The notes under the pieces are model-generated. The model saw only the letters and a program-made list of their open reading frames with translations, was not told the origin of the DNA and did no database searches. From assembly GCA_943326015.2 (NCBI GenBank), contig CALPRQ020000005.1, positions 1-64,000 on the forward strand: 64,000 nt of DNA, read 5' to 3'. This DNA comes from Chitinophaga pinensis (GTDB lineage Bacteria > Pseudomonadota > Gammaproteobacteria > Burkholderiales > Burkholderiaceae_C). A program made the position numbers and the translations under genes. How positions within the stretch are numbered: the first letter of the stretch is position 1; each line of letters starts with the position of its first letter. Below are positions 9,373 through 19,829 of this stretch, one piece after another.

Positions 9373-9924
9373 TCAGGCGAAGACTTCCGCCTGCGCCAGC
9401 GCCCTGCCCTGCAGGTCCTTGGCCGACAGCTGCGGCGCCAGGCCGCAGTCGGGCCACTGTATGCCGAGCGCCGGATCGTCCCAGGCGATGCAGCGCTCAT
9501 GCTCGGGACTGTAGTAGTCGGTGGTCTTGTAGAGGAAGTCGGCCGTCTCGCTCAGCACCAGGAAGCCGTGCGCGAAACCCGGCGGAATCCAGAGCTGACG
9601 GTGATTGTCCTCGCTGAGCTCGACGCCGGCCCATTGCCCGAAGGTCGGTGAACTGCGGCGGATATCGACCGCGACGTCGAACACCGCGCCGCGCACCACG
9701 CGCACCAGCTTGCCCTGCGCCTTGGGCGCGAGCTGATAGTGCAGGCCGCGCAGCACGCCCCGGCTGCTGCGGCTGTGGTTGTCCTGCACGAACGGGAGGC
9801 GGGTGCCGGTGGCGGCGTCGAAGGCCTGCTGGTTGAAGCTCTCGTAGAAGAAGCCGCGCGCGTCGCCGAACACCCGGGGTTCGATGATCAGGACGTCGGC
9901 AATGGCGGTGGGGATGAGCTTCAT
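9373..9924 (-). CDS. rfbC: dTDP-4-dehydrorhamnose 3,5-epimerase
   Basis: 183 aa; GVLRGLHYQLAPKAQGKLVRVVRGAVFDVAVDIRRSSPTFGQW. Confidence 0.97.
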   Translation of the reverse strand: MKLIPTAIADVLIIEPRVFGDARGFFYESFNQQAFDAATGTRLPFVQDNHSRSSRGVLRGLHYQLAPKAQGKLVRVVRGAVFDVAVDIRRSSPTFGQWAGVELSEDNHRQLWIPPGFAHGFLVLSETADFLYKTTDYYSPEHERCIAWDDPALGIQWPDCGLAPQLSAKDLQGRALAQAEVFA

Positions 9925-9926
9925 GT

Positions 9927-10811
9927 TCAGAACACCTTGCTTTCGAACAGGCTCATCAGATACTGGCCGTAGCCATTCTTCTTGAGCGGTTCGGCCAGTC
10001 GCTGCAGCTGGACATCATCGATCCAGCCGCTGCGCCAGGCGATCTCCTCGGGGCAGGCAACCTTCAGACCCTGGCGCTTTTCGAGCGTGGCGATGAACTG
10101 GCCGGCTTCGAGCAGGCTGTCATGGGTGCCGGTATCCAGCCAGGCGTAGCCGCGACCCATGGTCTGCACCGTCAGGCTGCCCTGTTCGAGGTAGGCCTGG
10201 TTGACCGAGGTGATCTCGAGCTCGCCGCGCGCGCTGGGCTTGACCGCCTTGGCGATCTCGACCACCTGGCTGTCGTAGAAGTACAGGCCGGTGACGGCAT
10301 AGTTGCTCTTGGGCGCAACGGGCTTTTCCTCGATGCTGATCGCGCGGCCCTGGGCATCGAACTCGACCACGCCGTAGCGCTCAGGGTCGTTGACATGGTA
10401 GGCGAACACGGTCGCACCCTGCTCTTGCGCATCGGCCTCCTTGAGCAACAGCTGGAAGTCGTGGCCGTAGTAGATGTTGTCGCCCAGCACCAGCGCGCTC
10501 GGGGCGCCGTCGAGGAATTGCTCGCCGATGATGAAGGCCTGCGCCAGACCGTCGGGGCGGGGCTGGACCGCGTACTCGATGCTCATGCCCCATTGGGAAC
10601 CGTCGCCCAGCAGCTGCTCAAAGCGCGGTGTGTCCTGCGGCGTGCTGATGACGAGCACCTCGCGGATGCCGGCCAGCATCAGCGTGCTCAGCGGATAGTA
10701 GATCATCGGCTTGTCGTAGACCGGCAGCAGCTGCTTGCTGATCGCCAGCGTGGCCGGATGCAGCCGGGTGCCGGAGCCGCCGGCGAGGATGATGCCCTTG
10801 CGTTGCTTCAT
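9927..10811 (-). CDS. rfbA: Glucose-1-phosphate thymidylyltransferase
   Basis: [45 protein letters not shown]. Confidence 0.97.
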   Translation of the reverse strand: MKQRKGIILAGGSGTRLHPATLAISKQLLPVYDKPMIYYPLSTLMLAGIREVLVISTPQDTPRFEQLLGDGSQWGMSIEYAVQPRPDGLAQAFIIGEQFLDGAPSALVLGDNIYYGHDFQLLLKEADAQEQGATVFAYHVNDPERYGVVEFDAQGRAISIEEKPVAPKSNYAVTGLYFYDSQVVEIAKAVKPSARGELEITSVNQAYLEQGSLTVQTMGRGYAWLDTGTHDSLLEAGQFIATLEKRQGLKVACPEEIAWRSGWIDDVQLQRLAEPLKKNGYGQYLMSLFESKVF

Positions 10812-10841
10812 ATCGAATTACCTGTCAGGTCTGGTGATGGG

Positions 10842-11753
10842 TCAGAGGATTTCGGCCAGCATGCGCTCGACGCCCTGCTGCCAGGGTGGCAGGTTCAGGC
10901 CGAAGGTCTGCTGCAGCCGGGTCGTGTCCAGGCGCGAGTTGTGCGGCCGCCGGGCCGGAGTCGGAAAGGCGCTGGTCGGCACCGGATCGATCGCCTGCAC
11001 CTTGAGCGCCAGCTCGGGCTTGAGCCGGCGTGCGCTCGCGATCACCTGGCTGGCGTAGCCATGCCAGGAGGTTTCACCTGCGGCGGCCAGGTGGTAGATG
11101 CCTTGGCCGGTGCCAGTACGCAGCACCTGGGCCAGCGCGTGCGCGCTGACGTCGGCAATCAGCTCGGCGCCGGTTGGCGCACCGAGCTGGTCGGCGATCA
11201 CGGTCAGGCGCTCGCGCTCCCCGGCCAGGCGCAGCATGGTCTTGGCGAAATTGCCGCCGCGCGCGGCGTAGACCCAGCTGGTCCGGAAGATCAGGTGTTT
11301 GGCGCAGGCTTGCGCGATCAGCTGCTCGCCGTCGAGCTTGCTGCGGCCGTAGGTATTGAGCGGGCCGGTCGCGTCATCTTCCTGCCAGGGCGCGCTACCG
11401 CTGCCGTCGAAGACATAGTCGGTGCTGTAGTGCAGCAGCCAGGCGCCGACCTCGGTGGCGGCCTCGGCGAGCGCCTGCGGTGCCAGCGCGTTGACCCGTT
11501 GTGCCAGCTCGGGCTCGCTCTCGGCCTTGTCGACCGCGGTGTGCGCGGCGGCGTTGACGATGGCCACGGGTCGCAGTGCGCGCACCGTGGCCTTCAGGCC
11601 TTCGAGGTTGGACAGGTCGCCGCAGTGGTCGGTGCTGTGGCGATCGAGCGCGACGACCTGGCCCAGGACGGCCAGGCTGCGCTGCAGTTCCCAGCCGACC
11701 TGGCCTTTGCAGCCGAGCAGCAGGATGGTCGGCTTATGGTCGGAGCTACTCAT
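10842..11753 (-). CDS. rfbD: dTDP-4-dehydrorhamnose reductase
   Basis: [45 protein letters not shown] overlap with rfbB. Confidence 0.96.
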   Translation of the reverse strand: MSSSDHKPTILLLGCKGQVGWELQRSLAVLGQVVALDRHSTDHCGDLSNLEGLKATVRALRPVAIVNAAAHTAVDKAESEPELAQRVNALAPQALAEAATEVGAWLLHYSTDYVFDGSGSAPWQEDDATGPLNTYGRSKLDGEQLIAQACAKHLIFRTSWVYAARGGNFAKTMLRLAGERERLTVIADQLGAPTGAELIADVSAHALAQVLRTGTGQGIYHLAAAGETSWHGYASQVIASARRLKPELALKVQAIDPVPTSAFPTPARRPHNSRLDTTRLQQTFGLNLPPWQQGVERMLAEIL

Positions 11754-12823
11754 GCGGGCTGCGCCTCGCCGGCGTATTGCTTGGCGACCCAGTCGCGGTA
11801 GCTGCCGCTCTGCACATGGGTCACCCAGTCCGGGTTGGCCAGATACCATTCGACCGTCTTGCGGATGCCGGTCTCGAAGGTCTCGGCCGGCTTCCAGCCC
11901 AGCTCGCGCTCGATCTTGCGCGCATCGATCGCGTAGCGGCGGTCGTGGCCCGGGCGGTCGGTCACATAGGTGACCTGGGTCGCGTAGGAAGTGCCGTCGG
12001 CTTTCGGGCGCAACTCGTCGAGCAAGGCGCAGACCCGCTGCACGATCTCGATGTTGGGCTTCTCGTTCCAGCCGCCGACGTTGTAGGTCTCACTGATCTT
12101 GCCGGCTTCCAGCACGCGGCGGATCGCGCTGCAGTGGTCCTTGACATAGAGCCAGTCGCGGATCTGCATGCCGTCGCCGTACACCGGCAGCGCCTTGCCG
12201 GCCAGCGCGTTGACGATCATCAACGGGATCAGCTTCTCGGGGAAATGGTAAGGGCCGTAGTTGTTGCTGCAGTTGGTGGTCAGCACCGGCAGGCCGTAGG
12301 TGTGGTGCCAGGCGCGCACCAGGTGGTCGGACGCGGCCTTGGACGCCGAATACGGGCTGTTGGGCTCGTAGCGGTTGTCCTCGGCGAAGGGCGGATCTTC
12401 CTTGGACAGCGTGCCATAGACCTCGTCGGTGCTGACATGCAGGAAGCGGAACGCCGCCTTGTCATCCGCCGACAGCGCGGACCAGTAGGAACGCACCGAT
12501 TCCAGCAGGCGGAAGGTGCCCAGGATGTTGGTCTGGATGAAGTCCTCGGGGCCGTGGATGCTGCGGTCAACGTGCGATTCGGCGGCGAAATTCAGCACGG
12601 CGCGCGGACGGTGCTCGGCCAGCAGGCGGTCGACCAGCTCGCGGTCGCCGAGATCGCCCTGCACGAAAATGTGGTTCGGATTGCCCTGCAGCGCAGCCAG
12701 GTTCTCGAGGTTGCCGGCGTAGGTCAGCTTGTCGAGGTTGATGACCGGCTCGTCATTGGCTGCCAGCCAGTCGAGCACGAAGTTGCTGCCGATGAAGCCG
12801 GCGCCGCCGGTGACAAGAATCAT
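11750..12823 (-). CDS. rfbB: dTDP-glucose 4,6-dehydratase
   Basis: [53 protein letters not shown]. Confidence 0.97.
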   Translation of the reverse strand: MILVTGGAGFIGSNFVLDWLAANDEPVINLDKLTYAGNLENLAALQGNPNHIFVQGDLGDRELVDRLLAEHRPRAVLNFAAESHVDRSIHGPEDFIQTNILGTFRLLESVRSYWSALSADDKAAFRFLHVSTDEVYGTLSKEDPPFAEDNRYEPNSPYSASKAASDHLVRAWHHTYGLPVLTTNCSNNYGPYHFPEKLIPLMIVNALAGKALPVYGDGMQIRDWLYVKDHCSAIRRVLEAGKISETYNVGGWNEKPNIEIVQRVCALLDELRPKADGTSYATQVTYVTDRPGHDRRYAIDARKIERELGWKPAETFETGIRKTVEWYLANPDWVTHVQSGSYRDWVAKQYAGEAQPA

Positions 12824-12955
12824 GTCGTTATCCCTTTGAATTGAAATATCCGGCCATTATCCTTTCGTTTGCTGGGGCGAAAGCGGCCAAACCGTTGCGA
12901 ACAAGGCGAATCCCGGCCGCATGCTCTAACATCTCCGCATGGCCGGAGTCCACTC

Positions 12956-14170
12956 ATGAAACTGATCGATACCGTGACCGCCCAGGCAGGCGAAATGGCA
13001 CTGTTGCGCCGCGACCTGCACGCCCACCCGGAGCTGGCCTTCGAGGAGCTGCGCACCGCCGACCTGATCGCCGCCAGGCTGGCCGAATGGGGCATAGCGG
13101 TCCAGCGCGGCCTGGGTCGCACCGGCGTGGTGGGCCTGATCCATGGCCGCGACGGTGGCGCCTGCGGCCGCGCCGTCGGCCTGCGCGCCGACATGGACGC
13201 GCTGCCGATGACCGAGCTCAATAGCTTCGGGCATGCGAGCCGGCACCCGGGTCGCATGCATGGCTGCGGCCACGACGGCCATGTCGCGATCCTGCTCGCA
13301 GCGGCGCGTGAACTGGCCAGCCGGCGCGACTTCGACGGCACGGTGGTGCTGATCTTCCAGCCGGCCGAGGAAGGCGGCGGCGGCGCGCGCGAGATGATCG
13401 CCGACGGCCTGTTCGAGCGCTGGCCGGTCGAGGCGGTGTTCGGCCTGCACAACTGGCCCGGCCTGCCCGCCGGCAGCCTGGCAGTCAGCCCCGGCCCGGT
13501 GATGGCATCGAGCAACGAGTTCCTGATCACGATCCGCGGCAAGGGCGGCCACGCCGCCATGCCGGATCGCACGCTGGACCCGATCCCGGTCGCCTGCCAG
13601 CTGGTGCAGGCCTTCCAGACCATCGTCTCGCGCAACGTCAAGCCGATCGACACCGCCGTGCTCTCGGTCACCATGATCCATGCCGGCGAGGCAACCAATG
13701 TCGTGCCCGACAGCTGCGAGATCCAGGGCACGGTGCGCACCTTCAGCACCGAGGTGCTCGATCTGGTCGAGCGGCGCATGCGCGAGCTGTCCGTCCATAG
13801 CTGCGCTGCCTTCGGCGCCGACTGCGAATTCGAGTTCCAGCGCAACTACCCGCCCACGGTCAACAGCGCCCCGGAAGCTGATTTCGCGCGCGCGGTCGCG
13901 CTGGACGTGGTCGGCCCCGCACTCACGCTGGAGCAGGAGCCGACCATGGGCGCCGAGGATTTCGCCTACATGCTGCAGGCCAGGCCGGGCGCCTACCTGT
14001 TCCTGGGCAACGGTGACGGTGCGCACCGTGCCAGCTATGGCGCCGGTCACGATGCAGGCCCCTGCATGCTGCACAACCCGCATTACGACTTCAACGATGA
14101 ATTGATCCCGGTCGGCGCAAGCTACTGGGTCGAGCTGGCCCGGCGCTGGCTGGCGCGCCCGCCAGCCTGA
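12956..14170 (+). CDS. M20 family amidohydrolase (hippurate hydrolase / N-acyl amino acid amidohydrolase type)
   Basis: LRRDLHAHPELAFEE; VGLRADMDALPMTE; MHGCGHDGH; QPAEEGGGGAREMI. Confidence 0.93.
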   Translation: MKLIDTVTAQAGEMALLRRDLHAHPELAFEELRTADLIAARLAEWGIAVQRGLGRTGVVGLIHGRDGGACGRAVGLRADMDALPMTELNSFGHASRHPGRMHGCGHDGHVAILLAAARELASRRDFDGTVVLIFQPAEEGGGGAREMIADGLFERWPVEAVFGLHNWPGLPAGSLAVSPGPVMASSNEFLITIRGKGGHAAMPDRTLDPIPVACQLVQAFQTIVSRNVKPIDTAVLSVTMIHAGEATNVVPDSCEIQGTVRTFSTEVLDLVERRMRELSVHSCAAFGADCEFEFQRNYPPTVNSAPEADFARAVALDVVGPALTLEQEPTMGAEDFAYMLQARPGAYLFLGNGDGAHRASYGAGHDAGPCMLHNPHYDFNDELIPVGASYWVELARRWLARPPA

Positions 14171-14172
14171 AT

Positions 14173-14943
14173 TCAGGCGCCGCCGAAGCGGTGGTGCGCG
14201 ATCGCGAGCAGGCCGTCGAAGATCAGGCTCTCGACCAGCTCGAACTCGACCGTCATGCTGGGCGCCATCTTCCAGCCGGCACCGCCGGTCATGATGCAGG
14301 CCGGCTCCTGGCCGCAATGGCGGCGCAGGTTGTCGACCATGCGCTGCACCGCGCCCGCGATCGCGAAGGTGCCGCCGCTGGTCAGCGCATCGCTGGTATT
14401 GGTCGGAAAGTCGCGCACCTCGCCGGTCGGCACATGCAGGCCGGCGGTGCCGGATTCGAGCGCGCGCAGCATGATGCCGTGACCGGGCAGGATGATGCCG
14501 CCCAGGAAGCGACCTTCGGCGTCGATCGCCTCGACCGTGACCGCCGTGCCGACCATCACGAGCACGCAGGGCCGGCGCTGGCCGCGCGCGAGCAGGCGCT
14601 GACGCGCGCCGATCATCGCGACCCAGCGGTCCGAACCCAGCCGGGCCGGATGGTCGTAGCCGTTGACCAGTCCCGCCTCGGCCGCGCTGGAAACCACCCA
14701 CTGCGGAGTGACATCCCAGAGCTCGAGCTGCTCGACGACCCGGCGCCGGACCGCCTCGCCGGCGACCACGCAGCCCAGCACCTGGCGGGGCTCGACCAGA
14801 CGGCGCCAGTCGCCCTCGGCCAGGGACTCGATGTTCTCGAGAAACTGCACCCCATGCGCCAGCAAACGGGCATCCACGGCAGGCTTGTCGTAGAGCGCCC
14901 ACTTGAGGCGGGTGTTACCGACGTCGATGGCAAGAAAACTCAT
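14173..14943 (-). CDS. coaX: Type III pantothenate kinase
   Basis: [53 protein letters not shown]. Confidence 0.95.
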   Translation of the reverse strand: MSFLAIDVGNTRLKWALYDKPAVDARLLAHGVQFLENIESLAEGDWRRLVEPRQVLGCVVAGEAVRRRVVEQLELWDVTPQWVVSSAAEAGLVNGYDHPARLGSDRWVAMIGARQRLLARGQRRPCVLVMVGTAVTVEAIDAEGRFLGGIILPGHGIMLRALESGTAGLHVPTGEVRDFPTNTSDALTSGGTFAIAGAVQRMVDNLRRHCGQEPACIMTGGAGWKMAPSMTVEFELVESLIFDGLLAIAHHRFGGA

Positions 14944-15003
14944 ACCGCGATGATAATCAAGCAGCCATCAGGGTAAACCCTTGTTTTGTCGAGATTGGCT
15001 CAA

Positions 15004-16152
15004 TTATTGACGCCAAGGCAGACCGTGAAAGCGCCAGCCGCCCTGGTTTCCGCGCTGCGCGTTGGCATCGGGGTCGCCCTCGAAGCCTTCGAGGATGTTG
15101 TAGGCCTCGACGCCGAGCTCGGTCGCACGCTTGGCCGCCGCCACCGAGCGCACGCCGCTGCGGCACAGCAACACGACCTTGCTGCCGCCAGCGGCCTGGC
15201 GCAGCTGGGCGTCGAAGTCCGGGTTCATCGCCATGCCGGGCCACTGTTTCCAGGCCACGGCGACCGCGCCCGGGACAAAGCCGACCCACTCGCGCTCGGC
15301 ATCCGTGCGCACGTCGACCAGCACCGCCTCGCCAGCCTGCACCCAGGCCCAGGCCAGTTGCGGCGAGACATCGCCGGCGTAAGCGGCGGCCGGACGCGGT
15401 TGCAGCAGCAACGCGCCGTCAATGTCATGGCGCAGGCCCGAACTCAGGTTGGCCGGCACGGCCTCGTCCATGCGGCGTGGCTTGGGCAGCTTCAGCCCGT
15501 CCATGATCGCGACGAACTCCTGCTGGGTCTTGCCGGCCAGGCGCGGGTTGTGCGCCTGCTCGTGACCGATGCTCGAATGCCTGTGGCCGTGGTAGTCATG
15601 GCCGGGCCAGACCGTGGTGTCGGCCGGCAGCGTGAACAGGCGCGCGGTGATGCTGTACCAGAGCGCCTCGGCGCTACCGGACTGGAAGTCGGTGCGACCG
15701 CAGCCGTTGATCAGCAGCGTGTCGCCGGTGAAGACATGGCGCTGCTCGCCACATTGCCAGAAGTAGCTCATGCTGCCGGCGGTATGGCCGGGCGTGGCGA
15801 TCGCCTTGAGCGTCTGCGCGCCGAAGGGCAACTCGGCGCCGTCCGGCAACTGGAGCGCCGCGGTGCTGATGCCACAGCCGGCCGGTGCCGCGGTGCGCGC
15901 ACCGGTGTGTTCGGCCAGCAGCCCCGCGCTGGTGATGTGGTCGGCATGGGCATGGGTCTCGACCGTCCACAGCAGCTTGAGGCCGTACTGGCGCAGCACG
16001 GCGAGGTCGCGTTCGAGCTGGGTATCGACCGGATCGATGATCAGGGCCTCGCGGCTGGTCTCGTCGAACAGCAGATAGGTGTAGGTGCTGGAATCGGGAT
16101 CGAAGAGCTGGATCGGGTGCATGGCGGCGTTGTCTCGGATAGCCATAGTCAA
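15004..16152 (-). CDS. Persulfide dioxygenase-rhodanese fusion-like protein (MBL fold + rhodanese)
   Basis: ETHAHADHITSAG metal site; VFTGDTLLINGCGRTDFQ; C-terminal rhodanese loop VVLLCRSGVRS. Start may be the internal MHPIQLF. Confidence 0.88.
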   Translation of the reverse strand: MTMAIRDNAAMHPIQLFDPDSSTYTYLLFDETSREALIIDPVDTQLERDLAVLRQYGLKLLWTVETHAHADHITSAGLLAEHTGARTAAPAGCGISTAALQLPDGAELPFGAQTLKAIATPGHTAGSMSYFWQCGEQRHVFTGDTLLINGCGRTDFQSGSAEALWYSITARLFTLPADTTVWPGHDYHGHRHSSIGHEQAHNPRLAGKTQQEFVAIMDGLKLPKPRRMDEAVPANLSSGLRHDIDGALLLQPRPAAAYAGDVSPQLAWAWVQAGEAVLVDVRTDAEREWVGFVPGAVAVAWKQWPGMAMNPDFDAQLRQAAGGSKVVLLCRSGVRSVAAAKRATELGVEAYNILEGFEGDPDANAQRGNQGGWRFHGLPWRQ

Positions 16153-16252
16153 GGTTCCTCATCATAAGTACTGCAGAAACCTGGAGCTGCGAGCCTGGCG
16201 GCTTTGGCACGAAAATAGCGGGTTTGGCCAGTTGGCGGCCTTTGGAGAAAAA

Positions 16253-16660
16253 GTGCATCCCTACCTTTCTGCCGCCCTGGGCGGCACGCTGATCGGACTG
16301 GCGAGCTGGCTGCTGCTGGCCGGCCTGGGCCGCGTCGCCGGCATCAGCGGCATCACCTGCTCGGCGCTGCGCGAGACGGACCGCAGCACCTGGTGGCGCT
16401 GGGCCTTCCTGCTCGGGCTGATTCTGGGTGGCGCGCTGTTCGCGCAATGGCTGCCGGCGCCGGAACTGCCGGCGCGCGCGCCGCTGCTGATCGTCGCGGC
16501 CGGCCTGCTGGTGGGCTTCGGCAGCGTGCGCGGCTCGGGCTGCACCAGCGGACACGGCGTCTGCGGCCTGGGCCGGCGCTCGCTGCGCTCGCTGGTCGCG
16601 GTGCTGACCTTCATGGCCAGCGCCTTCGTCACTGTCTTCCTGACCGGAGGCCTGCAATGA
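16253..16660 (+). CDS. YeeE/YedE family protein, first half (putative sulfur transport)
   Basis: GTG start VHPYLSAALGGTLIG; RGSGCTSGHGVCGLGRRS motif. Confidence 0.85.
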   Translation: MHPYLSAALGGTLIGLASWLLLAGLGRVAGISGITCSALRETDRSTWWRWAFLLGLILGGALFAQWLPAPELPARAPLLIVAAGLLVGFGSVRGSGCTSGHGVCGLGRRSLRSLVAVLTFMASAFVTVFLTGGLQ

Positions 16661-17166
16661 AACCCGCAAACTTCGCCATTCCGATCCAGCCCCGGCAGGC
16701 TCCGGCGACCAGCCTGGTCGGCAGCCTGCTGCTCGCGCTCGCTGCCGGGATGCTGTTCGCGCTCGGCCTGGTGCTGTCGGGCATGACGCAGCCAGCCAAG
16801 GTGATCGGCTTCCTGAACCTGGCCGGCATGGCGCAGGGCGAGTTCCCGGGCCAATGGGACCCGAGCCTGGCCTTCGTGATGGGCGGCGCGGTCATGGTCA
16901 CGCTGCTGGGATTCTGGCTGACGCCGGCCGGCCCGCGGCATCCGCAGCGCCAGCCCTGGCTCCATGCCCATTTCGAGCTGCCGACGCAGAAGTCGGTCGA
17001 CGCACCGCTGCTGCAGGGCGCCGCCATCTTCGGCATCGGCTGGGGCCTGGCGGGCTACTGCCCGGGCCCGGCGCTGGCCACGCTGCTGGTGGGCGGCCAG
17101 GACATCCGGCTGTTCGTGCCGGCGATGCTGGCCGGCATGTGGCTGGCGCGCCGCACGCTGCGCTGA
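16657..17166 (+). CDS. YeeE/YedE family protein, second half (DUF6691-type)
   Basis: GLVLSGMTQPAKVIGFLNLAG; IGWGLAGYCPGPAL; ATGA overlap with the preceding gene. Confidence 0.87.
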   Translation: MKPANFAIPIQPRQAPATSLVGSLLLALAAGMLFALGLVLSGMTQPAKVIGFLNLAGMAQGEFPGQWDPSLAFVMGGAVMVTLLGFWLTPAGPRHPQRQPWLHAHFELPTQKSVDAPLLQGAAIFGIGWGLAGYCPGPALATLLVGGQDIRLFVPAMLAGMWLARRTLR

Positions 17167-17170
17167 AGTC

Positions 17171-17800
17171 TCAGGGCAAGGGCAGCGGCCAGACCACGCC
17201 GTTGTCGTTCAGGATGGCGTCCAGCGGCAGGTCGTGCGGCTCGGGTTCGAGCTCGGACAGGAAACCGTGGGTGTAGCCCAGCCCGACGGTGAAGGGCCGC
17301 GGCGACAGCGCGGCCAGCGTACGGTCGTAGAAACCACCACCGTAGCCGAGCCGGTAGCCCCCCAGCCCGTAGCCGACGCAGGGAACAAACAGCAGTGTCG
17401 GATGCACCAACTCGGTAGCCTTGGGCTTGGGGATGCCGTAGGCATCCTCCTCCATCTCGCAACCGGGGTACCAGCGGTGAAAGCTCAGTGTCTTGTCGAT
17501 CTTGTTGATCACCGGCAAGCCGATGCGGCGGCGCTGCGAGGCGCCCGCCGCATCGGCCTCCATGCCGGCCTCCTGCCAGCGGAACAGTGCCGGCAGCGGA
17601 TCGAATTCGCCCTTGATCGGCCAGTAGGCACCGATCACGGTGTCGGGGCGGTCGACCAACCAGACCCGCATGACCCGCTGCAAGGCCTCGTTGCGCGCCA
17701 GCCTGTCCTCCAGCTGCAGGCGCTCAGCCACCAAGCGCTTGCGCCAGACAGCCTTCTGCGCGGCCTGACTCGAACGCACGACTCCGTCATTGTTGTCCAT
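17171..17800 (-). CDS. 5-formyltetrahydrofolate cyclo-ligase
   Basis: LLFVPCVGYGLGGYRLGYGGGFYDRTLA; 209 aa from the MDNND start. Confidence 0.93.
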   Translation of the reverse strand: MDNNDGVVRSSQAAQKAVWRKRLVAERLQLEDRLARNEALQRVMRVWLVDRPDTVIGAYWPIKGEFDPLPALFRWQEAGMEADAAGASQRRRIGLPVINKIDKTLSFHRWYPGCEMEEDAYGIPKPKATELVHPTLLFVPCVGYGLGGYRLGYGGGFYDRTLAALSPRPFTVGLGYTHGFLSELEPEPHDLPLDAILNDNGVVWPLPLP

Positions 17801-17809
17801 AATTGCCTT

Positions 17810-19804
17810 ATGAAGATAAATGTGACCCTGCAAAGAGGATTGTGGTCGATTTTGGCCACGCTTTCGCTGCCAACCGCGCTGGCGCTTGCACCTGCTGCGG
17901 CAGCAGCGCAATCCAGTGCCGACCGGACGCTGCAGGACATGCGCGAGGCCTTCCGCAAGAACGACCAGCGCGCACTGCGCGACGGCCTGCCACGCCTGCA
18001 GGGCCACCTGATGGAGCCGCTGGCGGCCTACTGGGAGCTGCGCGCGCGGCTCGACAAGGCAAGCAACGAAGAGATCCGAGCCTTCCTGCAGCGCTATGCC
18101 GGCAGCTACTACGAGGACCGGCTGCGCAACGACTGGCTGCTGCAGCTGGGCCGGCGCGGCGACTGGAACAATTTCCGCGTTGAACATGCGCAATACCGCA
18201 TGAACGACGACCGCGAGGTCCAGTGCTACGCCCTGCTGGCCGAGCACCTGGAGCGGCGCGCGCCGGTCGCCGAGACCGTGCGCCAGCTCTGGCTGGGACA
18301 GAAGGAGGCCGACGAGGGCTGCGCCAGCGCAGCCCGCACCCTGCTGCAGCAGGAGGAGCTGGGCGTCGAGACCGCCTGGCAGCGCGCCCGCCTGGCGATG
18401 GAGAACGGCCGCCTGCGCGCCGCCACCCAGGCCGTCGCGATGCTGGATGACAAATGGGCCGCGACCGCCGAGGATATCTACAACGATCCCGGCCGCTACC
18501 TCGACGAGAAGCTGACCGCGCTGCGTCCGCGCACCAAGGAACTGGTGACACTGGCGCTGGTACGGCTGGCGGCGAAGAACTTCGACGAAGCCGCCGAGCA
18601 GGCCGGCAGGCTGCGCTGGCGTACCCAGCTCAGCGCCGAGGAGCGCAGCTGGGTCTGGGGCGCGATCGGCCGCCAGGCGGCGCAGAAGCTGTCGCCGCGC
18701 GCGCTCGAGTACTTCGACCGTGCCCAGGACAAATACCTGCACGACGACATGCTGGCCTGGAAGACGCGCGCCGCGCTGCGCTCGGCCGACTGGAAGGCGG
18801 TGCAGGAGGCGATCGCGCACATGGGCGAGGCGCAGCGGCGCGACCCGAGCTGGACCTACTGGCAGGCGCGCGCGCTGCTCGCGCTCCAGGTTCCCAAGCA
18901 CGACGAGCAGGCACGGGCGCTGCTGCAGCGCATCGCGGGCGGCAGCGGCTTCTACGAGCAGCTTGCACAGGAGGCACTGGGCCAGGCAACCGTTGCGGCG
19001 CCGGCGCCGGCCCCGCTGAGCGCGGCCGAAAAAGCCGCTGCACGCCAGAATCCCGGTCTGCAGCGCGCGCTGTGGGCGATCGGCAACGGCCTGCGCGCCG
19101 AAGGCACGCGCGAGTGGAACTACAGCACCAACCTGCACCAGCGCGGAGGCATGGGTGACCGCGAGCTGCTCGCCGCAGCCGATCTGGCCTGCCAGCAGCA
19201 GGTCTGGGACCGCTGCATCAACACCAGCGAGCGCACCAAGGACGAGATCGACTACTCGCAACGCTTCCCGACCCCGCACCGCGAGCAGGTGGTCAAGCGC
19301 GCGCGCGAGGTCGGTCTCGACCCGGCCTATGTCTACGGGCTGATCCGGCAGGAGAGCCGATTCATCACCGAGGCCCGCTCGGGCGTGGGCGCAGCGGGAC
19401 TGATGCAGGTCATGCCGGCGACCGCGCAGTGGACCGCCAAGCGCATCGGCCTCGTCGACTTCAAGCCGCACCAGATCACCGACCGCGACACCAATATCAC
19501 GATCGGCACCGCCTACCTCAAGTTCGCGCTCGACGATTTCGAGGGCTCGATGCCGATGGCCGCCGCCGCCTACAACGCCGGACCGGGCCGGCCGCGCGTC
19601 TGGCGCAACGGCCCGGTATTGGAAGCGCCGGTCTGGATCGAGAACATCCCCTTCTCCGAGACACGCGACTACGTCAAGAAGGTGATCTCGAACACCAACA
19701 ACTACGCCGCGCTGCTGAGCGGCCAGCCGCAACGCATCGGCAGCCGACTGGCGGCAATCGGGCCGCGCCTGGGCAGCCAGGCACCCGACGCCGACCTGCC
19801 CTGA
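17810..19804 (+). CDS. Lytic murein transglycosylase (soluble Slt-type)
   Basis: Signal peptide MKINVTLQRGLWSILATLSLPTALALAPAAAAA; YGLIRQESRFITEARSGVGAAGLMQVMPATA catalytic motif. Confidence 0.94.
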   Translation: MKINVTLQRGLWSILATLSLPTALALAPAAAAAQSSADRTLQDMREAFRKNDQRALRDGLPRLQGHLMEPLAAYWELRARLDKASNEEIRAFLQRYAGSYYEDRLRNDWLLQLGRRGDWNNFRVEHAQYRMNDDREVQCYALLAEHLERRAPVAETVRQLWLGQKEADEGCASAARTLLQQEELGVETAWQRARLAMENGRLRAATQAVAMLDDKWAATAEDIYNDPGRYLDEKLTALRPRTKELVTLALVRLAAKNFDEAAEQAGRLRWRTQLSAEERSWVWGAIGRQAAQKLSPRALEYFDRAQDKYLHDDMLAWKTRAALRSADWKAVQEAIAHMGEAQRRDPSWTYWQARALLALQVPKHDEQARALLQRIAGGSGFYEQLAQEALGQATVAAPAPAPLSAAEKAAARQNPGLQRALWAIGNGLRAEGTREWNYSTNLHQRGGMGDRELLAAADLACQQQVWDRCINTSERTKDEIDYSQRFPTPHREQVVKRAREVGLDPAYVYGLIRQESRFITEARSGVGAAGLMQVMPATAQWTAKRIGLVDFKPHQITDRDTNITIGTAYLKFALDDFEGSMPMAAAAYNAGPGRPRVWRNGPVLEAPVWIENIPFSETRDYVKKVISNTNNYAALLSGQPQRIGSRLAAIGPRLGSQAPDADLP

Positions 19805-19829
19805 ACCGAACAAACCAAGGGAGAAGAAG

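Noticed and set aside
12926-14902. 658-aa minus-strand ORF opposite the M20 amidohydrolase
   Set aside because: Antisense to a clear M20 peptidase and out of frame with coaX; no domain signal.
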